From JBDIAG01 sp047974565 (GTDB taxonomy: Bacteria; Actinomycetota; Actinomycetes; Actinomycetales; CAWJMD01), in contig JBKECN010000037.1 in NCBI GenBank assembly GCA_047974565.1, positions 32,594 through 96,593 of the forward strand: a stretch of DNA of 64,000 nt. The letters are read 5' to 3'. The translations under genes were made by a program, and so were the position numbers. Under the pieces are notes generated by a model that had not been told where the DNA came from, ran no database searches, and was given only the letters and a program-made list of their open reading frames with translations. Shown here piece after piece: positions 24,606 to 33,294 of this stretch. Within the stretch, counting starts at the first letter, position 1. Each line of letters starts with the position of its first letter.

Positions 24606-25589
24606 TCACCCCGTCAGGGGGACCTGGACGCCGGCCACCAGGTGCGCGACCACCTTCTCGGCATGCGGCAGGTCGCAGTCGTAGCTGAAGACGAGGCGGT
24701 GCGCCAGCACGGGGATGGCCAAGGCCTTGACGTCGTCGGGGGTGACGAAGTCGCGCCCGCGCAGCAACGCCCGCGCCTGCGCGGCCCGGGTCAGGACGAT
24801 GGCCGCGCGGGTGCTGGCTCCGAGCACGATCTCGGGATGCTGCCGGCTGGCCGCGACGAGGTCCAGGACGTACCGGCCCACCGGCTCGCCGACGTGCACG
24901 GACCGGCTCTGGGCGCGCAGCCAGCGCAGGGTGTCCGCGTCCACCACCGGACGCAGGTCCTCGACGGTGGAACGGTGTACCTGCTCGCGCAGCACCTGGA
25001 GTTCGTCCGCCGGATCCATCGGGCCCAGCCGCAGACACATGGTGAACCGGTCCAGCTGCCCCTCGGGCAACGGGAAGGTGCCGTACTGCTCGACCGGGTT
25101 CTGAGTGGCGATGACGAAGAAGGGGTCCGGCAGCGGGTGCCGCACACCGTCGACGGTGACCGCGTGCTCCTCCAGGGCTTCCATGAAGGCCGACTGGGTC
25201 CGCGAGGAGGCCCGGTTGAGTTCGTCCACGAGGACGACGTGGGCGAAGATCGGGCCGGGCACGAAGTGGAAGGTGCCGTCCCCGGGGCGCCACACGGACG
25301 AGCCGGTGATATCCGCGGGAAGCATGTCGGAGGTGGCCTGCACCCGGCCGAAGGTGACATCGGCGCTGTGCGCGAAGGCCCGTCCGATCGTGGTCTTGCC
25401 ACTGCCGGGCACGTCCTGCAGCAGGACGTGCCCCCCGGACAGCAGCGCGCAGCAGATCAACTCCAGGATCGGCTGCCGGCCGCGCACGACACTGCCCACC
25501 CCGTCGAGCAGCCGCTGAGCAGCCGTCGAGGCATGGTCGGGGTCAGGGCTGATCGGGTGCGGGCGTACCTGCTCGGGGAGTTGCGTCAC
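24606..25589 (-). CDS. MoxR-family AAA+ ATPase
   Basis: The 327-residue cytoplasmic ATPase has Walker A DVPGSGKTT, Walker B VVLVDELNRASS, sensor 1 VIATQNPVE and a C-terminal lid region (VTPDDVKALAIPVLAHRL). MoxR proteins act as chaperone-like partners for proteins with von Willebrand A domains. GTG 25589 gives the conserved N-terminus. It is the first gene of the MoxR-DUF58-transglutaminase operon and is 93 nt downstream of smpB. Confidence 0.92.
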   Translation of the reverse strand: MTQLPEQVRPHPISPDPDHASTAAQRLLDGVGSVVRGRQPILELICCALLSGGHVLLQDVPGSGKTTIGRAFAHSADVTFGRVQATSDMLPADITGSSVWRPGDGTFHFVPGPIFAHVVLVDELNRASSRTQSAFMEALEEHAVTVDGVRHPLPDPFFVIATQNPVEQYGTFPLPEGQLDRFTMCLRLGPMDPADELQVLREQVHRSTVEDLRPVVDADTLRWLRAQSRSVHVGEPVGRYVLDLVAASRQHPEIVLGASTRAAIVLTRAAQARALLRGRDFVTPDDVKALAIPVLAHRLVFSYDCDLPHAEKVVAHLVAGVQVPLTG

Positions 25590-25682
25590 CCCAGACGAAT
25601 CGGCCAGTGGCCTTCATGGCTGAATCCGGCAGACGGGTGGGCTGGTCGCCGGGTGAGTGAGCGTGAGCGAGACCTGACTGGC

Positions 25683-26153
25683 TCAGCGGTTGACCCGCAA
25701 CGACATCGCCCGCTCGGCCTCGCGGCGATCCTGCCGCTCCCGCAGGGCATGACGCTTGTCGTACTCCTTCTTGCCCCGGGCCAGGCCGATCTCCACCTTG
25801 GCTCGCCCGTCGGAGAAGTACAACTGCAAAGGGACGATGGTGAAGCCCTTCTCCCTCGTCTTCTGCCCGAGCCTGTCGATCTCGTCCCGGTGCAGCAGGA
25901 GTTTGCGCTTGCGTCGCGGGGAGTGGTTGGTCCAGGTGCCCTGGGTGTACTCGGGGATGTGCACGGCTTCCAGCCAGGCCTCGCCGTGGTCGATCGCCAC
26001 GTAGCCGTCCACCAATTGGGCCCGGCCCATCCGCAGTGCCTTGACCTCGGTGCCGGTCAGCACGAGCCCGGCCTCATAGACGTCGTCGATGTGGTAATCG
26101 TGGCGAGCGCGACGATTCGTCGCGATCACCTTGCGGCCTTGCTCTTTGGGCAT
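25683..26153 (-). CDS. smpB: SsrA-binding protein SmpB
   Basis: The 156-residue protein is full-length SmpB: KVIATNRRARHDYHIDD at the N-terminus, LTGTEVKALRMGRAQLVDGYV, HIPEYTQGTWTNHSPRRKRK, LLHRDEIDRL and a basic tail (KKEYDKRHALRERQDRREAERAM split over the end) that enters the empty mRNA channel. It binds tmRNA (ssrA at 19616-19986) for trans-translation. The start is leaderless: TAGAAT (26160-26165) is 6 nt from ATG 26153. It follows the division genes ftsE-ftsX and the M23 gene, as in many actinobacteria. Confidence 0.96.
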   Translation of the reverse strand: MPKEQGRKVIATNRRARHDYHIDDVYEAGLVLTGTEVKALRMGRAQLVDGYVAIDHGEAWLEAVHIPEYTQGTWTNHSPRRKRKLLLHRDEIDRLGQKTREKGFTIVPLQLYFSDGRAKVEIGLARGKKEYDKRHALRERQDRREAERAMSLRVNR

Positions 26154-26159
26154 CGGACG

Positions 26160-26165
26160 ATTCTA
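26160..26165 (-). promoter_or_regulatory. -10 box (TAGAAT) of smpB, leaderless
   Basis: Minus-strand TAGAAT 6 nt from ATG 26153. Thus smpB has its own promoter apart from the upstream M23 gene. Confidence 0.65.
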
Positions 26166-26209
26166 CGGCGTCGCTCTCGGACCCCCGGCATCCTTTTGCG
26201 CCGCCAGCG

Positions 26210-27520
26210 CTACAGGTAGCCCATCGGGTTGACGTAGGAGCCGTTCTTGAGCACCTCGAAGTGCAGGTGGCAGCCGGTGGAGGAACCGGTGGTGCCGACG
26301 TAGCCGATCACCTGGCCCTTCTTGACCGTGCCGCCGCGCACGGCGTACCGGGACATGTGGTTGTACGCGGTGGCGATGGAGCTACCGCCGATCAGGCCGT
26401 GGGCGACGACGATCCGGTTGCCGTAGCCGCCGGCCCACCCGGCCGAGACCACTCGCCCGTCCGCCGCGGCATGGATCGGGATGCCGCAGGGCCCACCGAA
26501 GTCGGTGCCGGTGTGCAGCCGCCGGTACTTGTAGATGGGGTGGATCCGGTAGCCGAAACTGGAGGTGATCCGGGTGTTCACCGGACGGCCCAGGGTGCCA
26601 CCGCCTGCGCTGTAGCTCCCGCCCCCACCGGAGGCACCGGACGAGCCGGAGGAGCCAGATGAACCCGAGGCGGCCGCCCGGGCCGCCGCCGCCGCCCGCT
26701 CCTGCCGGGCGATCTCGGCGAGCTGTGCTGAGAGTTTGTCCTGTTCGGCCTTGAGCGAGCCCAGGTGGGATTCCTCCTCCGCCTTGCGGGACTCGATCAC
26801 CGCGGTGGCCGCGGCTTCGGCGGCGATGAGGTTGTCCACGGCGTCCTTACGGGCCGCCGCTTCGGCACGGGCGGCCTCGGCCGCGGCCAGGGCCTGGCGA
26901 GCCTGCTCGCGCAACTCCGCCACCTGGGCGGTGACCGCGGTGAGCCGGGCCTGGGCGTTGGACTGCAACACCTGCTTCTCGGTCAGGTCGTTGATGGCAC
27001 CCGACCGGGTGCGCAGCACCGTGTCGGCCATGACGAAACGATCAGCGAAATCCTGCGGGCTCTCAGCGTTCATCACCACCGACAGCTCGGTGCTCGCGGC
27101 GCCGCGACGGTAGGTGGCCGCCGCCATCCTGGCCAGTTCGTCCCTGGTGTCGGCGAGTTGATCGGCCGAGGCGTCCAGGTCGGCCTGGGCCTGGGCCTGG
27201 GCAGCCTCGGCCGCGGCCAGGCGCCCGGCCATCTCGGCGTCCTTGCGTTCGGCCTCGGCCTCCACGGCCCGGGCCTCGTCGAGCGCGGCCTGCGCGGCCG
27301 GCAACTGACTTCGCGCGTCGGCCAGCCTGCCGTAGGCCTCGGTCAACTCGGCGGAGGTGCCTGCCAGGCTCTCCTGCAGTTCGCCGATATCGGATTCGAC
27401 TTGCTTCTTCTTGGTCTGCGCGTCGCTCTTGGGGTCGGCGACGGCAGGGGGGACGACGGCAGCGGCGACTGACACCGCGGTGATCACCGCGGCCAGTCGC
27501 GCCAGGCGGGGAAGACGCAT
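26210..27520 (-). CDS. Secreted M23 (LytM) endopeptidase with coiled coil, EnvC-like
   Basis: The 436-residue protein has an N-terminal signal peptide (LARLAAVITAVSVAAAVVPPAVA), a long coiled-coil region (about residues 30-280, rich in Ala/Glu/Gln heptads), a Ser/Gly linker and a C-terminal LytM domain with HTGTDFGGPCG (metal His and Asp) and GCHLHFEV (HxH). This is the plan of EnvC/PcsB-type peptidoglycan hydrolases or activators that FtsEX controls across the membrane. It directly follows ftsX (73 nt), supporting that partnership. The substrate would be peptidoglycan cross-bridges. Confidence 0.9.
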   Translation of the reverse strand: MRLPRLARLAAVITAVSVAAAVVPPAVADPKSDAQTKKKQVESDIGELQESLAGTSAELTEAYGRLADARSQLPAAQAALDEARAVEAEAERKDAEMAGRLAAAEAAQAQAQADLDASADQLADTRDELARMAAATYRRGAASTELSVVMNAESPQDFADRFVMADTVLRTRSGAINDLTEKQVLQSNAQARLTAVTAQVAELREQARQALAAAEAARAEAAARKDAVDNLIAAEAAATAVIESRKAEEESHLGSLKAEQDKLSAQLAEIARQERAAAAARAAASGSSGSSGSSGASGGGGSYSAGGGTLGRPVNTRITSSFGYRIHPIYKYRRLHTGTDFGGPCGIPIHAAADGRVVSAGWAGGYGNRIVVAHGLIGGSSIATAYNHMSRYAVRGGTVKKGQVIGYVGTTGSSTGCHLHFEVLKNGSYVNPMGYL

Positions 27521-27593
27521 GGCGAGAGGTACTCCTCGGACCTACGACCCACCGGGCGGGGAAGAGCGACGGCGGGAACCCTCACGGGTCGCT

Positions 27594-28508
27594 TTACACC
27601 TTGAGGTATCGAGCCAGCGAGAGCAGGGATGACACGCCCGCAAGAACGATTCCCACCACGAAGAGGACGGGCGCAACCACCCATACCTCACTCGTCTGGA
27701 TGTACGAGAAGATCGGCAGCTCGACGGAGAGGAAGCCCTGGACGAAGTAGTGGATGAAGGCCCACAGGCCGCCGACGGCGACCGCGGCACCGATCGACAC
27801 CGCCACGATCCCCTCGAGCATGAAGGGCAGTTGGACGAGCAGGTTGGACGCCCCGACCAGACGCATGATGGCCACTTCGCGGCGCCGGTTGATCGCCGCC
27901 AGCCGAATCGTGGTGGCCACCAGCAGCCCGGCCGCCACCAGCATCACCGAGGCCAGGATCACCGACCCGGCGGTCAGGTAGTTCAGGATGCGGAAGAAGG
28001 TGTCCAGCAGGGCCCGCTGGTCGACGACCTCCTCCACGCCGTCGCGGCCGGCGAAGTACTCCGAGACCACCTGGTACTTCTCCGGGTCTTTGAGTTTGAC
28101 CCGGAAGGACTCCGGCATCTGCTCGGCGGTGACGTTCTTGGAGACCGTCTCGTCGGGGAACTGCTCCTTGAAACGCTCGTAGGCGTCTGCCTTGGATTCG
28201 AAGTAGATCCGGTCGACGTAGGGCGCCAGGGCGGGTGACTCCAGGTCCTTGCGCACCTGCTCGCGGGTTGCCTCGGTGGCCGCCCCGGCCGCACACGTCG
28301 GCTCCAGGCTGCCCGGGCTGCACAGGAAGATCGACACCTGGACCCGGTCGTACCAGTAGTCCTTGACGGTGGAGATCTGGGTCTGCAGCAGCATGGCGCC
28401 GCCGACGAAGGTGAGCGAGACGAACGTGACGATGATGACCGAGACCGCCATCGGGACGTTTCGACGCAGACCGATCCACACCTCGTTGAGGATGAATCGA
28501 ACTCGCAT
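27594..28508 (-). CDS. ftsX: Cell division protein FtsX
   Basis: The 304-residue integral membrane protein has FtsX topology: a first TM (VSVIIVTFVSLTFVGGAMLL), a large extracytoplasmic loop (about residues 45-175, containing FLCSPGSLEPTCAAG and YFESKADAYERFKEQFP), then three TM helices in the C-terminal FtsX domain. It couples ATP hydrolysis by FtsE to peptidoglycan hydrolase activation at the septum. ATG 28508 has the ribosome binding site GAGAGG. It lies 66 nt after ftsE, in the usual order ftsE-ftsX-M23. Confidence 0.95.
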   Translation of the reverse strand: MRVRFILNEVWIGLRRNVPMAVSVIIVTFVSLTFVGGAMLLQTQISTVKDYWYDRVQVSIFLCSPGSLEPTCAAGAATEATREQVRKDLESPALAPYVDRIYFESKADAYERFKEQFPDETVSKNVTAEQMPESFRVKLKDPEKYQVVSEYFAGRDGVEEVVDQRALLDTFFRILNYLTAGSVILASVMLVAAGLLVATTIRLAAINRRREVAIMRLVGASNLLVQLPFMLEGIVAVSIGAAVAVGGLWAFIHYFVQGFLSVELPIFSYIQTSEVWVVAPVLFVVGIVLAGVSSLLSLARYLKV

Positions 28509-28574
28509 GGTGAACCTCTCGTCCGTGGATCGTGCGTGCCCTCAGGGGCAGTGGTCAGGGGGTGGTCCGGTGCG

Positions 28575-29837
28575 TCACGAACTGCGGTGGCGGCCGAAGA
28601 AGCCGCGGCGGCGGCGTGGCCGGACCGGCTCGTCGTCTTCGTGGTCGTCGTCTTCGATCGTGGTGTCCGCGCCCTCCTCGCTGGACACCTCGCCAGCCAG
28701 GGCCGGCGCCTCGACCTCGTCCGGCGATGGCGCCGCACCGGCAGCGGACTCGGCGGCGAGTTCGGCGGCGGCGGCCTCTTCCGCCTGAGCCTGTCGGCGA
28801 GCCAGTTCGCGGGCCCTCAGTTCGCGCATCTCCCGACGGGTCCGAGGAGTCTTCTCGTCCAGGCCGGTGTCGGGGTCGGCGTCGGGGACCTCATCGAGAC
28901 GGGCGTGAGCGTCGCCGTCCGGGGACTCCTGCGTCCAGGTGGCGTCCTCGTCCGCCCACTCGGTGCCGGCCCAGGCCGGCTCACCGTCGGCCGCGGGGTC
29001 GTGGTCGCCAGTGCCCACACTCTCGGGGACCTGATCTGCCTGCACCGCCGCGACCACCTCGGCGACGGCGGCGACGTCCCCGTCCTCGTCCACGATGAAC
29101 GCCTCGACCTGGACCGCCTCGTCCTCGTCCACCCGGATGACGGGAATGGACGTGGTGGTGACGTAGGTGCCGCCGAGTTCGTCGCGGATCACGTGGCCGG
29201 CGTCGAGTTCGATCACCCGGCGGCGGATCTCGTCCACCAGGGCGACGTCGTGGGTGGCCATCACGATGGTGGTGCCGGTGCCGTTGATCCGGTCCAGCAC
29301 GCGCATGATGCCGCGGCTGGTGACCGGGTCGAGGTTTCCGGTGGGCTCGTCGGCCAGCAGGATCGCCGGGCGGTTGACGAAGGCCCGGGCGATGGCGACC
29401 CGCTGCTGCTCCCCGCCGGAGAGTTGGTGCGGGTAGCGGCGTTCCTTGCCGGCCAGGCCCACCATTTCCAGGGTCTGGGGAACCGTCTGGTTGATCGAGG
29501 ATCGGGATCGTCCGAGGACTTCCAGGGCGAAGGCGACGTTCTCGTGCACCGTCTTGTTCGGCAGCAGCCGGAAGTCCTGGAAGACGGCTCCCATCTGGCG
29601 GCGCAGGTGCGGGACCTTCCACGAGGACAGTTGGGCGACGTCCTTGCCGGCGACCAGCACGCGCCCGCTGGTGGCCTTCTGCTCCCGCAGCACCAACTGG
29701 AGGAAGGTGGACTTACCCGAGCCGGAGGCGCCGACCAGGTACACGAACTCCCCCCGCTCGATGTCCAGGGTCACGTCGTCGAGAGCGGCCACCGACTTCT
29801 CGGCGTACACCTTGGCCACGTTCTCGAAGGAAATCAC
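28575..29837 (-). CDS. ftsE: Cell division ATP-binding protein FtsE with a long charged C-terminal extension
   Basis: Residues 1-225 are a canonical FtsE ABC domain: Walker A GASGSGKST (36-44), the Q-loop AVFQDFRLL, signature LSGGEQQR (139-146), Walker B ILLADEPTGNLD (159-170) and His196. FtsE is usually about 220-230 residues; here another 195 residues follow, strongly acidic (many Asp/Glu) with an Arg-rich helix-like stretch (TRREMRELRARELARRQ) and a basic end (RPRRRRGFFGRHRSS). GTG 29837 is used, 8 nt after a TAGGAT box; the longer frame to 30140 is non-coding. The protein pairs with FtsX (27594-28508). Confidence 0.93.
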   Translation of the reverse strand: MISFENVAKVYAEKSVAALDDVTLDIERGEFVYLVGASGSGKSTFLQLVLREQKATSGRVLVAGKDVAQLSSWKVPHLRRQMGAVFQDFRLLPNKTVHENVAFALEVLGRSRSSINQTVPQTLEMVGLAGKERRYPHQLSGGEQQRVAIARAFVNRPAILLADEPTGNLDPVTSRGIMRVLDRINGTGTTIVMATHDVALVDEIRRRVIELDAGHVIRDELGGTYVTTTSIPVIRVDEDEAVQVEAFIVDEDGDVAAVAEVVAAVQADQVPESVGTGDHDPAADGEPAWAGTEWADEDATWTQESPDGDAHARLDEVPDADPDTGLDEKTPRTRREMRELRARELARRQAQAEEAAAAELAAESAAGAAPSPDEVEAPALAGEVSSEEGADTTIEDDDHEDDEPVRPRRRRGFFGRHRSS

Positions 29838-30069
29838 AGATGCCCATCCTAAGCGTCGACTTCGTCCGTACCGTGCGCACCCGCCGGGGCGGGGACGCCG
29901 AACCCCGGCAAGCCGTGTCACTCCTGACATCGACCGGCCAACCGGGCACCTTGAGACATCTCGGGGCGTTCCGTACAGCCGGTGGCGGCGTGGTCCGGCA
30001 CCCGAGATACCCCCGCCGACCAGGCTAAGCCCCCAAGCTTGCAACGACCTGAAGGCCCGCAGGGAAAGA

Positions 30070-31185
30070 TCAGGCCTCTGTCTTCTCGGTCTGCCGACGC
30101 CACCGGATGCCTGCCTCGAGGAAGTCGTCGAGGTCGCCATCGAAGACCGCGGCCGGGTTGCCCACCTCGTACTCGGTACGCAGGTCCTTGACCATCTGGT
30201 AGGGGTGCAGCACGTAGGAGCGCATCTGGTTGCCCCAGGACCCGGAGTCCGAGCCCTTCAGCGCGTCCAGTTCGGCCTGCCGTTCCTGGCGGGCCCGCTC
30301 CAGCAGCTTGGCCTGCAGCACCCGCATGGCCGCCGCCTTGTTCTGCAACTGGGACTTCTCGTTCTGGCAACTCACCACGATCCCGGTGGGCACGTGAGTC
30401 AGGCGCACCGCGGAGTCGGTGGTGTTGACGGACTGCCCGCCCGGGCCGGAGGACCGGAAGACGTCCACCCGCAGGTCCTTCTCCGGGATGTCGATGTGGT
30501 CGGTTTCTTCTACCTCGGGGAGTACCTCGACCCCGGCGAAGGAGGTCTGGCGGCGTCCCTGGTTGTCGAAGGGTGAGATCCGCACCAGCCGGTGGGTGCC
30601 CTGTTCGACCGACAGGGTGCCGTAGGCGTAGGGAGCGCTCACCTTGAAGGTGGCCGACTTGATGCCGGCCTCCTCGGCGTAGGAGGTGTCGTACACCTCG
30701 GCCGGGTAGCCGCGGCGCTCCGCCCAGCGCAGGTACATCCGCAGCAGGATCTCGGCGAAGTCGGCCGCGTCGACACCGCCCGCCTCGGAGCGGATGGTGA
30801 TCAGGGCGTTGCGTTCGTCGTACTCCCCCGACAGCAGGGTGCGGACCTCGAGTTCGCCCAGGCCCTTCTTGATCGCCGCCAGTTCGGTCTCGGCCTCGGC
30901 GAGCGACTCGGCGTCGTCCTCCTCGGTGCCCAACTCGACGAGCACCTCCAGGTCGTCCACCCGCGAGCCCATCTTCTCGATCCGGTCGAGTTCGGCCTGG
31001 GTGTGCGAGAGGCGGGAGGTCACCTTCTGGGCGGCCTCGGGGTCGTCCCACAGGTCGGGCGCGCCCGCCTGCTCGCTAAGGTCGGCGATGGTGGCGCGCA
31101 GCGCGTCGAGGTCCGTGACCTGCTCGATGGACTCCAAGGTCTGACGCAGGGCACGGATCTCGCTGGGAAAGTCGACGGCAGCCAC
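30070..31185 (-). CDS. prfB: Peptide chain release factor 2
   Basis: The 371-residue RF2 recognises UGA/UAA: the anticodon-like tripeptide SPF occurs in VRISPFDNQ, and the catalytic GGQ is in SSGPGGQSVN. The coiled-coil N-terminal domain is complete. The gene is one uninterrupted frame, so the programmed +1 frameshift used by E. coli prfB is absent. GTG 31185 follows a TACTCT box by 8 nt. The gene heads the prfB-ftsE-ftsX-M23-smpB run, a common actinobacterial order. Confidence 0.96.
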   Translation of the reverse strand: MAAVDFPSEIRALRQTLESIEQVTDLDALRATIADLSEQAGAPDLWDDPEAAQKVTSRLSHTQAELDRIEKMGSRVDDLEVLVELGTEEDDAESLAEAETELAAIKKGLGELEVRTLLSGEYDERNALITIRSEAGGVDAADFAEILLRMYLRWAERRGYPAEVYDTSYAEEAGIKSATFKVSAPYAYGTLSVEQGTHRLVRISPFDNQGRRQTSFAGVEVLPEVEETDHIDIPEKDLRVDVFRSSGPGGQSVNTTDSAVRLTHVPTGIVVSCQNEKSQLQNKAAAMRVLQAKLLERARQERQAELDALKGSDSGSWGNQMRSYVLHPYQMVKDLRTEYEVGNPAAVFDGDLDDFLEAGIRWRRQTEKTEA

Positions 31186-31237
31186 GACCGTCCAGAGTAC
31201 CCGCGCCGGTGGCCGGCGCGAGCACCCGTGGGCCGGG

Positions 31238-31930
31238 TCAGCCGAACAGACCGCCCGCGCCGCCGGTGGCGTGGACCGGTGCGGTCTCGCTCGGCTGCAC
31301 GATGGCGAAGCCGGGGCCGTGGAAGGCGAGTTGGAAGTTCTCCCCGGAGCCGCCGCGCAGCACCGACCGCAGGTTCATCGAGTTGACCACCGACGGGGTG
31401 AGCGTGGACGACCAGGCGATGATCGCCTGGGGGTCGACGAAGACCGGATGCTGGGAGCAGTCCAGGACCAGGGGCTCACCGTCCACGGTGATGGCCAGCG
31501 TGCCGCGCCCCTCGATGACGGTGTTGAAGATGCCTTGGCTCATCATCGCGCCCGCGCCTTGGACTCGGCGGATGTCCCAGTTGAGGGTGGCGTCGAAGGC
31601 CAGCACCCGGTCGCCGCCCACGGTGATGCCGTCGCCCTCCAGGTCGAGGGTGAAGATGTGTTCGGCGAGCCGGGCCAGGTAGCAGTGCCCCTGGCCGGCG
31701 ATCCGCATCAGTGGCGGGTCGTCGGCGCTGACCAGCCGACGAGCCAGCCGGCCGAGGCTTCCCGAGCTCTCGTGGTTGAAGGTCAGCTGGCCCTGGTAGG
31801 CGACCATGGCGCCCTTGGCGGCGAGGACGTCCGGGCCCAGGCCGACCCGGAGCATTCGCGGGGATTGCAGCACCCAGCGATCCTGGGACTGGCTGGGCAT
31901 GTGTTTGGCATCGAATAACTGGCTGCGCAT
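31238..31930 (-). CDS. AIM24 family protein
   Basis: The 230-residue protein belongs to the AIM24/TIGR00266 family: a beta-helix of short repeats with GQGHCYLARLAEHIFTLDLE, VGGDRVLAFD, GGSGENFQLAFHGPGFAIVQ and a Gly-rich end. The family name comes from a yeast mitochondrial protein; the bacterial role is unknown. ATG 31930 has a CAGACT box 6 nt upstream (leaderless), the same hexamer that precedes pepP. It is not co-transcribed with prfB on present evidence (52-nt gap). Confidence 0.85.
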   Translation of the reverse strand: MRSQLFDAKHMPSQSQDRWVLQSPRMLRVGLGPDVLAAKGAMVAYQGQLTFNHESSGSLGRLARRLVSADDPPLMRIAGQGHCYLARLAEHIFTLDLEGDGITVGGDRVLAFDATLNWDIRRVQGAGAMMSQGIFNTVIEGRGTLAITVDGEPLVLDCSQHPVFVDPQAIIAWSSTLTPSVVNSMNLRSVLRGGSGENFQLAFHGPGFAIVQPSETAPVHATGGAGGLFG

Positions 31931-31936
31931 GCCCAA

Positions 31937-31942
31937 AGTCTG
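31937..31942 (-). promoter_or_regulatory. -10 box (CAGACT) of the AIM24 gene, leaderless
   Basis: Minus-strand CAGACT 6 nt from ATG 31930; it keeps the conserved A2 and T6 of the -10 element. Confidence 0.5.
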
Positions 31943-31960
31943 CCCCATCGCCCGCGCGAA

Positions 31961-32084
31961 CCTCAGATCCGGGCGATGAGCTCGGCAACTCCGTCGAGGA
32001 CGATCGTGGGACGGCTTCCCGCCCGCAACCACCTCAGATCCGGGCGATGAGCTCGGCGACTCCGTCGAGGACGATCGTGGGACG
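31961..32084. repeat. 71-bp-offset tandem duplication of a gene end
   Basis: 31961-32013 and 32032-32084 are 53-bp direct repeats with a single A/G difference. The right copy encodes the last 17 residues and stop of the HAD gene; the left copy is a non-coding duplicate just beyond it, followed by the AIM24 start region. Confidence 0.9.
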
Positions 32085-32819
32085 ATAGGGATAACGCTGA
32101 ATCTCGTGGACCTTCGTGATGCCGGTGAGCACCAGCACGGTCAGCAGCCCGGCTTCCATCCCGGCGACCACGTCGGTGTCCATCCGGTCCCCGATCATCG
32201 CCGTCGACTCGCTGTGAGCGTCGATCTTGTCCATCGCGGAGCGGAACATGAACGGATTGGGCTTGCCGACGGTGTACGGCTCGGCTCCGGTGGCCTTGGT
32301 GATCAGGGCAGCCACCGCCCCGCAGGCGGGCAGCGAGCCCTCGGTGGAGGGTCCGATCGGGTCGGGGTTGGTGGAGATGAACCGGGCACCACCCTCGATC
32401 AATCGGATGGCGCGGGTGATCGCCTCGAAGGAGTAGGTGCGGGTCTCGCCGAGGACGACGAAGTCGGGATCGGTCTCGGTGAGCACGTAGCCCACCTCGT
32501 GCAGGGCGGTGGTCAGGCCCGCTTCGCCGATGACGAAGGCGGAGCCCTGGGGCTGTTGGCGCGCCAGGAACTCCGCGGTGGCCATGGCCGAGGTGTAGAT
32601 GGACTCCTCGGGCACGCTCAGGCCGGAGGTGGCCAGCCGGGCGGCCAGGTCGCGTGCGGTGTAGATGGAGTTGTTGGTGAGCAGCAGGAAGCGGCGTTCC
32701 CGGTCGACCAGGCGACGCAGGAAGTCGTTGGCCCCGGGCAGTGCGCTGCCCTCGTGGACGAGGACGCCATCCATGTCGGAGAGCCAGCACTCGATATGTT
32801 CGAGATCCGGATCGGGCAT
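32034..32819 (-). CDS. HAD-IIA family phosphatase (NagD-like)
   Basis: The 261-residue protein has HAD motif I CWLSDMDGVLV (Asp15, Asp17), motif II LLLTNNS, a C2-type cap, the motif III Lys in VGKPNPFMF and motif IV MIGDRMDTDV. This is the NagD/PGP-type HAD-IIA class, which removes phosphate from sugar or nucleotide phosphates. ATG 32819 is leaderless (TACCCT 6 nt upstream). Its 3' end is duplicated (31961-32084), which may reflect slippage; the encoded protein is complete. Confidence 0.9.
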   Translation of the reverse strand: MPDPDLEHIECWLSDMDGVLVHEGSALPGANDFLRRLVDRERRFLLLTNNSIYTARDLAARLATSGLSVPEESIYTSAMATAEFLARQQPQGSAFVIGEAGLTTALHEVGYVLTETDPDFVVLGETRTYSFEAITRAIRLIEGGARFISTNPDPIGPSTEGSLPACGAVAALITKATGAEPYTVGKPNPFMFRSAMDKIDAHSESTAMIGDRMDTDVVAGMEAGLLTVLVLTGITKVHEIQRYPYRPTIVLDGVAELIARI

Positions 32820-32825
32820 ACGACC

Positions 32826-32831
32826 AGGGTA
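32826..32831 (-). promoter_or_regulatory. -10 box (TACCCT) of the HAD gene, leaderless
   Basis: Minus-strand TACCCT 6 nt from ATG 32819. Confidence 0.6.
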
Positions 32832-32910
32832 GAGAGCCGAATCGGCCGGGCTTGGCCTCAACGGCTCTCTACGGACGTGTCTTATCCCACGTGCTACTGC
32901 CGGCGTGGGC

Positions 32911-33108
32911 CTATAGCCGAACGATCTCGGCAAGGGTCAGCCGGGCTTGGCGGGCGTCCAGCAGACGCTGGGAGCGCTCCAGGCGGCGCCGGCTGCTGCG
33001 GACACGGCGCCGGTGCTTGAGCACCATCACCATCCGGTGTTCGCGGGCTCGGCGCAGGAGTTCTTGTCGCTCGTGCTCATGCATGAGGTAGTCGGTCGGG
33101 TACATCAC
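32911..33108 (-). CDS. Small basic hypothetical protein downstream of whiB7
   Basis: The 65-residue product is very basic in its middle (REHRMVMVLKHRRRVRSSRR) and predicted helical, with MMYPTDYLMHEHERQELL at the start. Short proteins beginning MYP-x-DY with a following Arg-rich helix occur in many actinobacteria, without known function. AAGGA lies 6 nt before ATG 33108. It is 186 nt after whiB7, beyond a terminator-like hairpin. Confidence 0.6.
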   Translation of the reverse strand: MMYPTDYLMHEHERQELLRRAREHRMVMVLKHRRRVRSSRRRLERSQRLLDARQARLTLAEIVRL

Positions 33109-33194
33109 GGATCCTTGAGGTCACAGGTGCGGTTCTTCCCCGGAGATGACCGGCCGGGTGGGGTTGAGGGCCTCGGACGCTCTCGTCGTCCGGG

Positions 33195-33227
33195 CCGGGG
33201 GTGGCGCCGTGGTGACGCCACCCCCGG
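33195..33227 (-). terminator. Strong hairpin terminator after whiB7
   Basis: CCGGGGGTGGCG, 9 nt, CGCCACCCCCGG: a perfect 12-bp GC stem, 68 nt after the whiB7 stop. There is no T tract, as is usual in high-GC actinobacteria. Confidence 0.65.
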
Positions 33228-33294
33228 TGACAGGGCCTGCCAGGCAATGTCTTTCGCGTTGACTCGGCAGGTCCCGCCGCTGGCTCGGCGGAGC

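Noticed and set aside
30070..31185. Programmed +1 frameshift in prfB
   Set aside because: The gene is a single continuous frame, with no internal in-frame UGA.
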